Positions 20,373 through 32,300 of a stretch of 64,000 nt of DNA are shown in pieces (positions within the stretch are counted from its first letter, which is position 1; each line of letters opens with the position of its first letter). The notes beneath the pieces are model-generated. The model was not told where the DNA came from. It saw only the letters and a program-made list of their open reading frames with translations, and did no database searches. Source of the DNA: Myrica gale (taxonomy: Eukaryota > Streptophyta > Magnoliopsida > Fagales > Myricaceae); the NCBI GenBank assembly GCA_963930655.1, contig OZ005619.1, forward strand, positions 7,050,501 through 7,114,500. The letters are read 5' to 3'. A program made the position numbers and the translations under genes.

Positions 20373-23300
20373 TGTGAGATCCCGAATTTACTTATGTCAT
20401 TGTATAGGAGAGAGAGATTTTGCTATGATTTTCCTCAGGATGTAGGTATGTTTTAATTGGTGATTTTTGAGGTAAGTGTCGACACATTGGAACATAGTGT
20501 CGACACATTATACTAACACCCGAAAGTTTACCTTTTCCTGGAGACCAAAGTGAATTTTGACTAAGTGTTGTAAGTGTCGACACTTTGAGTCATAGTGTCG
20601 ACACATTAGACTGATACCCGAGCGTTTATATCTTTCCGGAACTAGAGTGATTTTTACCAAGTGTTGGAAGTGTCGACACCTTGAGTGATGGTGTCGACAC
20701 ATCCAACTGAAACCCGAGAGTTCGCCTTTTTCCAGAACTCCCGTGGATTTTGACCAAGTGATGGAAGTGTCGACACCTTGAGTGATGGTGTCGACACATC
20801 CAACTGAAACCCGAGAGTTCGCCTTTTTCCAGAACTCCCGTGGATTTTGACCAAGTGATGGAAGTGTCGACACCTTGAGTGATGGTGTCGACACATCCAA
20901 CTGAACCCGAGAGTTTACATTTTTCCCACTATGGCTAAGTGTTGGAAGTGTCGACACCTTGAGTGATGGTGTCGACACATCTTACTAAATATGTTGTAAG
21001 TGTCGTCACCTTGAGTGATGGTGTCGACACATATAACTACATTCCGGAATTTTACCGGTTTGAAATACGCGAGTTGAAATTTATGAAGTAGGGGGAGGGC
21101 AAACTTGTCTTTTCCCCAACCATTTTCACGCCTATTACTCTCTCCCCCTTTGCCGAACACTTCATTTTTTCCCCTCTCTCTTCAGCCTTTTCATTTTCCC
21201 TTGCCCTAAGTCACCCACCCGAAAGAAGAAGAAGGAAGAAGGAGAGGAAGAAGGAGAAGAAGAAGGAGAAGAAAAGAAGGAGGAAGAGGAGAGAAGCGAG
21301 GTAAATCCTTGCTGGCCGAAAATCGTGCTACTCTCTCTCTCTCTCTCTCTCTATTCTCTTCTTGTTTCCTCTTGTTGGTTAGTTGTGGTTGGTGATGTTC
21401 TTGTTTTCTTTTGTTGGTTGGTTGTGGTTTGATGGTAATTTGTCTAAGTAGTGTTCTCCTTGTGATTCATGGATGTTTAGTGTGGATCTAGGTATGTTCA
21501 AGGTAGATCTTGTAAGTGTAGCATAGATTTTTACATGAGAACATGTGGAAAAATGACTAGATCTGAAATGAGGGTTCAAGAGAAATTGGTTATGTGCTCT
21601 AGGTGTTTGATAAAAGGCCTAAGAGGGGATTGAAACCTAAGTTGAGCAAGTATGGCCGAATCTAGGGTTTGATGCATTAGATTGTGTATGTATGCTAGTG
21701 ATATTAAGAACCACAAAGCCCTAAGTGTTAGGGATATGTTCAGATCTGGGAAAATAGGCAAGAGGACCAATAACGCACACTAGGTGTTTGGTAAACAGCC
21801 CAAGAGAAATGGGTACATGCAATGGTGTTAACTTGATAATTATGGAACCATGATTTGGTTGTAAACTTCGAGTTGAAGTTGTAAGTGGGAGGAAGGTGAG
21901 AGTATAGTTGTTGTTATGAGATGTTAAGTTAGCCTTGGATGTTGGTTGTGACATGTAGAGATTCGGATTTTGGTTGTTGGAGATTGTTGTGATTTCTGGA
22001 GTTACATATGCAGATTTCAAGGCTGGAATAGAAAGTGTGTTTTGTTGCATTGGTGGTTATCTCTTGATATTTTAGTCCAATTTTACGGGGTTGGTCTTGG
22101 AATTTGTTTCAAGTTAAGAAAGAGAGCGTTTTAAGATAACTTGCATGTGAATTAGAGGTATGACGAATATGTTATGGTATGAAAAATTAGTGTGAGGGTC
22201 TATTAAAACAGATTCGTGTGAGTAATGTATTGATTACTATATACGTTTAGTGAACCTATGAATGACAATAGTACGGTTCATTGTAGGTAACGAGACACTC
22301 GATACTCAAGCAAGCCTAAGGTAAGTGAAAATCTTTACAAACTGGAATGATACACTGCATGAAGAATATTCATGAATAAGCATATCAAGCATGACATTAC
22401 CAAGCACGACATGAATGCATCATGATCATTTGCATTCATTTTCCTCATGAGAAATGAGACATTTTATGCAAATGAAAGTACCATTTTTATGCTACTTTAT
22501 GACAAGTTTTATGACAAGTTAATTAACGAACCCAAGTCGGTCGGTACCGTACCAAGTCAAGAAGGTGCATCCATTCCGAAGGACGTTTACGTGAAGGATG
22601 GATGTCACCTAGGACACCCATACCGAAGGATGCTTGCAAGAAGGATGGGTAGTCCATGAGGTAAGTGCAATCACACTGAAGGATGCTTGCAAGAAGGTGT
22701 GAACCTCAAGGGTCGTGTCTAGCCACTGAAGGACGAATGAGAGAAGGTGAGCTAGCTCGACCATATGTAAGGTCCCTAAGGGAAATAAGGGACTGTTCCT
22801 ACGGGAACGCACAACCCTGATGTCAGGGGTAAAAGAGGGCAAGTGGCCCACAAGATAAGATGTGAAGCGATTTTTACAAAAGCAAGAGTAAATGCATGTG
22901 CATTATACATGCATCACGTTTCATAATCAGGCATGCAGCGCATTATGTTTACATGACTATGATTTCAAGTTCAAGTGCATGCTTACAATTTCAACCCATG
23001 TTTTAGCTATAATTCCTTACTGAGTCTTTCGACTCACAGTTTTAAATTGTATCATTCCAGATGATGTTACAGGGGTGGAATCTTAAGAAGAGGACCTTGA
23101 ACCCTAGGAGAAGGGTTGATGAAATGTCTCTCTTGTTTGCTAACGTTAGGAAAGATTTAGCTAATTTTTGTAAAAGCCGGCATGAGCCACCGTGATGTGG
23201 TGGTCATGAGTTTCATTTGGCTTAGTTAGTTAATGTTTTAAACTGGTTGATATTTTGAGAATATGTTTAACAACCTTGAGTTATCAATGGAAAGTATGTT

Positions 23301-23461
23301 CTTATGCACGTTATACGCTAGCATTATAAGGCTTCTTTTTAACATTGAAGCATCAACGTCTTTTCCGCTGCAAGTATAGTAGTAAGTACGCTGGAGCGTC
23401 CCATGCCGGGAATGCTCGCGGCTGTCATTAGCCTCGTTTAGCTAGCGTTCGGGGCGTGACA
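20373..23461 (+). mobile_element. 3.09-kb gypsy-type solo LTR, inverted twin of 4242-7279
   Basis: Reads TGTGAGATCCCGAATTT to TCGGGGCGTGACA. Flanks are TTGTT (20368-20372) and TAGTT (23462-23466), a 5-bp target duplication with one mismatch. It matches 4242-7279 reverse-complemented over its whole length, with chance frames almost identical residue by residue, so the two inserted recently or share a recent source. It has one more palindrome pair and one fewer 41-bp unit than its twin. Confidence 0.9.
20476..21030. repeat. Array of seven GTGTCGACAC palindrome pairs
   Basis: Pairs start at 20476/20497, 20574/20595, 20670/20691, 20767/20788, 20864/20885, 20948/20969 and 21000/21021, each 21 bp apart. 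Thirteen sites are perfect; 21000 reads GTGTCGTCAC. The pairs at 20670, 20767 and 20864 repeat at exactly 97 bp, showing tandem gain of a unit relative to the twin LTR. The array lies 100-660 bp inside the LTR start, i.e. in the U3 position. Confidence 0.85.
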
Positions 23462-23589
23462 TAGTTTGCCCTCTTCAACCAAAAGAGGCCCGTAGTTAAT
23501 AGGGTCCAGTGAGAAAAAAAAAAAGAGGAACAATAACAAAAAGTCTCAGCTACATTTTTAGAAGCCGAATAAAATTCTGTCAAGTCCAT

Positions 23590-24652
23590 TCTGAATGCTG
23601 AACAAGCTTTGAGAGCGCCTTCCAATCCTTTGTTGGAAAGTTCTTCCTGGAATCTGTTGTGGAAGATAAAAATTCAAGACAGGCTTAAACTGTTGCTTTG
23701 GAAAGTTGCAAAGGGTGCTTTGAAAACCAAAGGAAGTCTGGGAAGGATTTTGCATAGGGAGGATGATGATGCTTTTCTCTGCCCCTTGTGTAGACAAGAG
23801 CCAGAAGACTCCCTCCATCTCCATGTCTACTGTAGTGTGGCAAGTATTGCTAGGCGGGAATCTTTGTGGGCTGTGCAGATGGACTCGATTCTCCTTGCTA
23901 GTTCTGCGGAGCTGATTCTGACTATTATTCAAGCTGATCGTGCGTTTAATATTGAGGCTCGGAATTTGCGAGCTTTTGTGGTTAATGCGGCCATCGTGAT
24001 GGATGTTATTTGGCACACTCGTAACAAAGCGGTTCACCTTTCTCAACCGGTTAATACTGGTGATATGCTTAAGCCGATCAGACCCAGATATATGGAACAT
24101 TCGGCTGCTTGGGTTGAAGTGGGGAGGAGTGTGAATCTTCATTGGAATCCTCCTCAGTTGGGTTTTGTGTGAAGCTTAATTCGGATGTGGCTGTACGTCC
24201 AAACGGGTCTTAGATAACTATCTTTGTTAGAGATTCTTTCAGTCCCTCTGTATGATATACACGGAACCATTAGCTGCTATGGACCCGTTATTAGTGAAGC
24301 GTTTGCTCTTGCGGAAGCGGTTTCTTTGGTTCGTAAGAGGCGCTGATGTCGTGCTGTTTTTGAATGCGATTCTCTCCTCTTGTGCAAGGATGTGCTCTCT
24401 TCTGACCAGGCTTGCTTGTGGGCTGCTGTAACTTTTGTGAATCATATTCGGGCTGGGATTCTTGAGTTTGTTGAGTAGAAAGTTGCTTGGTGCCTAGACG
24501 TTGTAATGAGATGGCTCACAATTTAGTTAAGTGGGCAGCTCGGTTTGGTAAGGAAGGGTTCTTTTCTGAGGACGATATTTTCGAGCATATCCGGTCTTCT
24601 GATATGCATGGTTTCTTTTAGCTGCTTTCAATAAATTGGTTTAAAAAAAAAC
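23590..24652 (+). pseudogene. LINE retrotransposon 3' part (zf-RVT and RNase H)
   Basis: The frame reads SSSWNLLWKIKIQDRLKLLLWKV, then CPLCRQEPEDSLHLHVYC, the zinc-finger-like domain after reverse transcriptase in plant L1-type LINEs. WNPPQLGFV with a shifted-frame KLNSDVAVRPNG begins a LINE RNase H; the shift is near 24168. CDSLL-type and VAWC motifs follow in broken frames. The end is CAATAAATTGGTTT plus a poly-A run at 24642. The 5' portion, including endonuclease and reverse transcriptase, is missing, as expected of 5'-truncated LINEs. Confidence 0.75.
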
Positions 24653-25740
24653 AAAGTACCTACATATATTCATTGATTTTATCCTGCGGTTTACAAACTC
24701 TCCATTGGAGCAGCGTGTGGGCTTTCATGCCCATCAGCTCGACTCATAGTTCAAGTTCTTGACGACTTTACCAGTGAAGTTTTACAGGTATATCTCAACC
24801 TCAATAAAACCCAGACGCTAAATCCAAAAATTGCAAAAACTTTTTTGTACGTATATGCAAGAGCTAGTTGAATTGGAGTGTCCCGGATGGATTGGAAAGG
24901 GGTGAATGTGAAGTATGAAACAATGAACAACACGCGAGGCTTAGTGGCTATTCTGTTTTTATGCACAGTATTCGTCCGACACAAGTGCTTCTCTAGAAAA
25001 TTTGAGGTACCGTCCTCTTTCATTAACCAAAAAAAAAAACACAAATGGTTTTTAGGCTGGTGCTCTTAAAGAGGGTTTAGAGAAGCAGTAAGTCGCAGAT
25101 TGTGAATTTTGTAGTAATATTTAATGCAGACTTCCAACCCAATGAGGATTTTCTTTGAAACACCATTCCTTGTCTGTTTGAGAACCAGGGAAATGTTCGT
25201 GTTCTTATTTTGCCCGAATTCGCATTCAATTAAAATCACAATCCCAACTAACATGATTTTTTTTAGGATACTGTACTTGTAGTTTCCTTATTTTACCCGA
25301 ATTCGCATTCAATTAAAATCACAATCCCAACTAACATGATTTTTTTGAGGATACTGTACTTGTAGTTTCCGATTTTACCCTGGACAGTTATAAATAATTA
25401 CTAAAATACCCTCCATTCATGCGTTACATACATTAAAACCAAAGGGTAAAATGAATTTTTAAAAGGCGATTTGGTCATTTCCCCCCTCCCCTGCGTGCGG
25501 ACTGCAAGCTTATCAACTTGTCGCCTGCATGAGTGACTTTTGTCAGTCTCCTACAAGCTTGTCATTTCCTCAACTGATTTACATTTCAAATGTTTGTCGT
25601 TTTCTTACCCTTTTTTTATACCTTTTAAATATTCAATTTTTAATAAATAAATAAATAAATTCGAAATATTTTAAAAAAAAACTTTAAAAATCATCATTAA
25701 TTTTTTTACATCTCAACAACTTCTACAAAAATACCAATAC
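24653..25740. other. Intergenic spacer with an 85-bp tandem duplication
   Basis: No gene recognised. A segment with CCCGAATTCGCATTCAATT and GGATACTGTACTTGTAGTTTCC is tandemly duplicated (about 25205-25289 and 25290-25373), differing at a few bases. A/T-rich tracts follow at 25610-25690. Confidence 0.6.
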
Positions 25741-26394
25741 AACTCTAACATCATCTAAAAATTCTCAAAACACTCCAAATCCTACAAAATACATCAACAC
25801 GTACATCACCCAGGAATTGGGTTTGGTTCAGGCCAGATGGAAATTTGGTAATACAGTAGGAATGACACGGACTGAATCCAAGTTCAAGAATCATTCTAGA
25901 TAACATGGTTGCCGCTTCCCAAATATGCTGTGCAGAGGGTGTCAGCCCGGAAAATATCTCATCTACGCATACTTCTTCGTGAGGAAGATAGTTGCACACT
26001 GGGTCACTTTCTTCTTTTACTGCATAGCTATACAACTTCAACACAATGGGGGATTGTACCATAATTTCAAATTTGAACAACTTCGACTGACCATTTGCCC
26101 AAACAAATTTGTACTTAAAAATCCTATCTTGTGGGGGTAATCATTGCCCAAAACTAGGTGGCTACAATTTTTTCAGCCATACAGATTTTATGCATAATTC
26201 CCATAGCTAAAGAGTAACATAAAATTTTGCCACAGTACATGCACAAAAAATGAGGTAATTTCATTAAACGTTCGACAAAAATACAAATACAATTACCTAA
26301 TTCTCAAAAGAAAAAAATATTGATTTATCTAAGGTCAAACTGACTTATCAAGAAGGAAAGGAATCAATAAATCAATCCCTCTGATCAAATCTTA
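25741..26394 (-). other. Region downstream of histidyl-tRNA synthetase (3' UTR and spacer)
   Basis: Follows the stop codon at 26395. A 109-codon minus-strand frame at 25751-26080 has no recognised motif; it may be 3' UTR sequence or a chance frame. I cannot place the poly-A site with confidence. Confidence 0.35.
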
Positions 26395-29300
26395 TCATTC
26401 CAGTTCATCAAGTTTGACTTCATACTGTTCACCAGAAGAGAGAATTTTCACACCAACCATACCCCTTTGCCACTCTGAACTTCCCACCAATATCAGCCGG
26501 TCGGCATTTATTCGTGCAGCTCGTTTGAAAACCCTGAAGCAGAATAGAGATAAGTATATAAAATAACATCTCCATAAAGATTAGTAATTGCCTTCGAAAC
26601 TTATACAGTGATAACAAAATGGAATCATACCATTTAAGTGGTTTGCTTTCCAAGACCAAATCGACACTCTGGCCTTTTCCTCTGAGTAAGCTAGCGACTG
26701 TAGCAGCTGGGCCTTGAAGATCAACATCCAGAGCGCACACAATATTCTCCACTTGAAGGCTAAGTTCTGGTACAAGTCCCTTCTCCTTGAGCAACTGCAA
26801 TCCCAATCCGTAACAAGGAGCACAAAGACATGTACACGGTTACCCAAAGTGAAAAGGAAAGACTACACATACACAACAAGAACATTCAAGCATCTCAGGG
26901 AAAGAAAAGGGATCATTCAAGCAAACATTCAGGACATATATGTACGCAACAAATCTACCAGAATAAAGCATAAAGTTTTCAAGCAGAATGCCTTACTGCA
27001 GGTATCCTGCTCCCGGTGTGACAATACTGAAGTCATAAAATAAAAATAAAACATTTCTTGCACCCAAGTTTGCTCACAAAGGACAATCCTAATACAAGCT
27101 CAACTCGGTTTAAATATTGACTCCTCTTCAGTGAGCCCTGGACGTTAACCAAGGAACAAGCACCTAAACAGATCGGAGACAAGCATAGTGATTCACCTCA
27201 TACTAGATATGGAAACTCAAACCCAGTCTGTCAGGAAAAAAGATGTAAGATGTGGCATTCATTCAGTCCATATACCATGAGAAATGTTACATGACAATAC
27301 GTAAAATATTGTGTGAACTGGTCCCCAAGGTTGAAAGCACATTATAGTTGATAAGATTTCAGTGGGGCAAACGTAGCTTATTTGGTAAGTGCAACATAGT
27401 CTGACTGTTTTTTTTTTATAAGAAAAGCTTTATTGAAATAAAAAGGTGACATAACAGTACAAGGAGCTATATTGAACCATCTACAGTAAACATGCTAGAA
27501 AACTGATAAAATCATAGAAGTCTATAAAAGGAGACCCAACACAACATTAGCCCACAAAAACAAAGTATGCAACATCTTGCCCTTCAAAAGCTGACAACTC
27601 CGAATCTTCGAAGCATCTGTCATTCCTCTCCCTCCACAAGCTCCACCAAATGCACGAAGATATCATCCTCCACACCGCCGAAGCCAAAGGGTTGTCAAAT
27701 GACCGCTTCCAACACTTCAGCACCTCGCCCACCCCTATAGGCATGACCCAAGGGTAGTCAATGATAGTTAGCAAATGCACCCACAATTCTCTCGCTACCG
27801 AGAAGTGTAGAAGCACATAGTCCACAGATTCCTCGTCTCTCCTGCAAAGAAAGCACCAATTGATCAAGCAAAGGCCTCTCCTCCTTAAGTTGTCAATGGT
27901 CAAAACCTTCCCTTGAGCCGCCTCCCACACAAAGAATGAAATGCGCGGTGGCGCCGCAGTCCTACAAATCTGCCTCCATGGAAATGCCACACCCATACCA
28001 CCAAGGAGCCCATACAATGACTTCACCGAAAAAACCCCTTTCTTATCACCTTTCCAAACCCATTTATCTGCGTCCCTTCTCCTCAGAACCACGGAGTAAA
28101 GAAGATAGTAGAAAGCAGAAAATTTGACCAGCTCCCAATCATTGGCGACTCGAGCAAACTGAATATTCCACACCCCATGATCGGACCCCTCCTCCTAACA
28201 ATCCGCCACCGGTGCTTCCTTACACCTTGCTAGGGAGAACAGGAGAGGGAAAGCGAGCTTCAAAGGCCTCTCACCACGCCAAACATCGTGCCAAAAGCTA
28301 ACTCTAAGTCCACAACCCGCCACAAAGCGGAGATTCCCATAGAAGAAATCTCATCCATCGCTGATGTATTTCCACAGGCTCACACCATGAGAACCATGGA
28401 TCTCATTGGTTCTCCAATCACCCATCACACTACCATACTTATTCACAATAACCACCTCCAATAGCAGCCCAAATTCAACTAGTTTAGCAGCACCTAGCGT
28501 ACTAGAGATTAATAAACAGATAAACTTACGCTTATCAAAAAAAAATATATATATATATACTTACTTCTACTATAACAGCATCACCAAATCCAAAGCCACA
28601 TGCAGGAAGGTCATCGCCCCCAAATGTCGAGAGTAATCGGTCATATCTCCCACCCCCACAAATGGCTCGCAACTTTCTTTCTCTATCAAAACCCTGCAAG
28701 GAGAAAAAGTTGAGAACATTTTTGGGAGAGGGAGAAAAACAAAAATGCACCTACTTTATTTAAACAATGTCATTGTGCTCATCTCAACAGAAAGAAGCAT
28801 TTCCATCAGTGAAATAATAGCTGCTCTGAATCAACCCCAAAGACAACTTTAATCTCTATGACCAATTAATAGCATGCATCTGTGTAATTCCATTTATGGG
28901 AAGACTATTCATCATTGAAAGAAAAACAAATAAGGCTGGATCTATATATTACGTGTTTTTAGTACAGGGTTTGTTTTCCTAACATGCAGAGTAAGCAACA
29001 TATGTCAATCTATATATTAGAGTACCATCTTTTAGCCACATTAGGATTTTCAATATTGCACCAGGAATACATGTGCTATGCTTGCCACTTGCTTCATGCA
29101 TAAGCTAGTAATACTTACACTAAAATGTCATACCAATGCCAACATGTTACTAGCACAAATATAATGGACACCAGGAAACAACTTTGGAGTACCAGTGATA
29201 ATTACTTTTAATGAAAGTACTTGTACTCTCTTTATAATCAACTTCGAACCTACTATCGCGCGCCTTTACATGTTTCAGCAGCTTGGAAATTAAGAACTAG

Positions 29301-32300
29301 ACATAATGCCAATATAATGAGGCCCACAGCCTTTATAGCCCTCATAGCCTCGACTACTGCCTCTAAGCATCCGTGTTATACAAAACATCAGTGCAATTTC
29401 CACGACACCATTTAACAGCCAACAAAGGCAATACTTCCTCTTTTCCTCTAAGAGTATCGATGGAATAACCCCACTACAAAGGTAGCACCTAATAAATGGA
29501 TGGAAGTGATCTCAACTCGAATTCATTAGGTATTGATGTGCGTATTTAGAACACAAGGTGAAAGAAAGAACAACAACAATACAAAAAAATCTCACCTCAA
29601 ATACAATGCCAGTGTAGTAAGCAAGCCCGCGCACAACAGAGGCATCAAACTCGATCCACTCAGAATAACCAAATTTTTCAGCAAGGGAGAATACCTGCTT
29701 CAGATCAGCAACAGCTTCTCCAGCACTCCCAAGAATCTCTGCATACAAAATTGCATCAACTGATTCATTTTTGACAAACTGATACATTTTACCAAAACCA
29801 ATGGACAGCGTCAATTGTTGTCTTTCCTAAAGCTTTGAAAAGAAAATAGATATTTGTAATTCATTATTTATAATTCTTGACACATTGCAAACTTATGACA
29901 GATTAGAAACATGATTTCACAAAGCATGAAAGGTTTCTATCTTTAAGGACATGGGGAAGGCGAACAGACATGGTATTTATAGAATATATGTCATAAATTG
30001 GTTGAATAGAATTTCTATAGCCCAAGATAATTTCAGAGAAAGAATTCATCAGTTTACTTATTAAAATGAACTTTTTGAATGTGAGGAGAAACACGAAATG
30101 ACATTATCTTTTGTGGACAAAAAATAGTATGTTAACAAATTGTTCATAAAATGACAGAAAAGTATACCTTCCAATTTCGTCAACGACTTAATGGAAAGAA
30201 CATGCAATAGCTCCTCAACAGCATCTTCTGATACACCAGCAAACTTCAACTCTTTCTTTACCTCATCCAATGCAATTTTCTCTATCTGCAGGCAGATCAA
30301 GGCGCACCCCCCAGAAAATGATTACAATTCGAGGAAATAAGCACCTTAAAATTGAGGTGACACATGCTTATAGTTAAATTACTAGTTGCTCTAAAAACTT
30401 AACATAATGAGAAAGATATTCATTTAATTAAAATTCTAATACTTATCTTACATTTGGGCCAGGCTCGTCTCCACAAGAGACCCAAAACACGAAACACTTA
30501 AATGGAAGAGGAATAAAGTGTAGAGTTAAAGATTGAATCTCCAACACCATGCTAACTCACCAATTATTTTAAAAACTTAAAATTCTAGAAAAATGGAACA
30601 TTTGATTATTTATTAACTTTCTGAATGATAAGTACAACCAACAAGGAATAGAAGCAACTTGTAGTGATATAAGATCTCTAAATCCAAGTAAAGAACACGG
30701 TTCATTGAACCCTGACCAGTAAGCACCCAAGAACCAAAAATATTCCAGAACCCTATAACACATGCAATGCATGTCAACTATGTTTAACCTAGATTGGCAA
30801 AGAGATTATTAGCATTAGGCTTATGCATCGGAACCACAGGATCGATTTAACAATGTCTAGTATAAACTGAAAAGGAAAACGAACAAAACTTTTGAAGAAT
30901 ACAAATTATCAATGACTAAACATTATTGGGTCTGAAATCAAGGACGAGAATGAGTCATAAACATTTTGAGCAGTAAAGCAAAACAAGCCAGAACAGAAAC
31001 GTGCTAGATGTTCCAAATGAGCAATCATGTCTTAAAAAAGTGCAACCTTGAGTACTCACCTTGTCTATGATTATGCAAACTTTGTTGAATAAATTTTGAG
31101 GAATAGAGTAGCACCTTAAAACTTCTTGCAAAACCTGACACAAAGGAAAAAACTCACAATTATATCTTCAGTTCTTGTAACCCTTCCCCCCCTGCCAGCC
31201 ATCCCAAAGAAAAACAGAGTTGAACACACCTTTCGGCTAGAAACCTTGAAGCCAACATCTGACGCCGTAATTCCTATTCGTTTGAAAAATGTGACTATAG
31301 ATGAAATAAGTTCGGCCTCAGCCTAGAGCAGAAAAGCACATAATAAGCTTGACAGGAAATGAATGTAAAACTGCATACAGATATGAGGGTAATTGATGGA
31401 CTTGGATCCTAGAGTCCAATATGAAGGACTTGATTGAAGTTTTTAACAATAGAAGGAGGTTTGAGACAATGAAGGAAAGAGTTGATCATCCATCACGTAT
31501 GGACTAAAACTACATTGTGTTTTGAAAGAGGAAACAACATAACTGTGTATGTGTGAGAGTATGTACTTCAGAGAGACAGGTAGAAAAAGCAAGAGGAGCA
31601 ATGTCAGAAGCTAAATTTAATATTTTTACTATCACGAAGTCATAACTTTAACAAAGTATTATGATGGTTAGAAACTTCCACAATTGTTGTTCAGTGCACA
31701 TAAAGACCAACAACAGTTAAGTTAGTAGAGGAACAAAAACTAAACCAGTGACAAAGTTCATAAATTGAAGTTCACAGCCCCTACCGTAACCTCTGGTACA
31801 CCAATGATATCCATATTCCACTGATAGTGCTCACGGCGCCTTCCCCTTGTCATTCTCTCATATCTCCAACATTGTCCTACAGCAAACCATTTCAATGGCA
31901 GAGAAACAGATTTTCTGGACAAGAAAAACATGCAGATCAAATTCGGCATCTGTACCTGGATATGAAAAACATAAGTAAATAAAGACTGTAAAACCCAAAG
32001 TTAAAAACTAGGAAAAAGACCCTTGTAAGAATAAAGTACATTATGCATTTTTGACATGCAAATGAAAATCAGGGTGCAACTCAGTTCTACTAAGTCTAGA
32101 AAATCAGGGGGAAGATGCTAAAGGAGTTGCAGGGATTGTACTCTTTGGATAACTATGAAGGGTCTTCTTCGATCGCTAGGAAGACTAAGAACAAAGGGCG
32201 GGCCTTGTTTCCATGATGCCCTGAATATTGAGTTGAACTGTCAGGGAATCTTCTAGGGCTTTGGGCGTACGTTGGTGGAGGTTTTGTCTATTGTCATCTT

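Noticed and set aside
20476..21030. Regularly spaced direct repeats that superficially look like a CRISPR array
   Set aside because: Plant LTR context, repeats are palindrome pairs with related spacers, no cas genes.
23558..24142. 194-codon minus-strand frame
   Set aside because: Antisense shadow of the LINE zf-RVT coding sequence on the plus strand.
25751..26080. 109-codon minus-strand frame downstream of the synthetase
   Set aside because: No recognised motif, and overlapping frames of similar length exist on the other strand; not reported as a gene.
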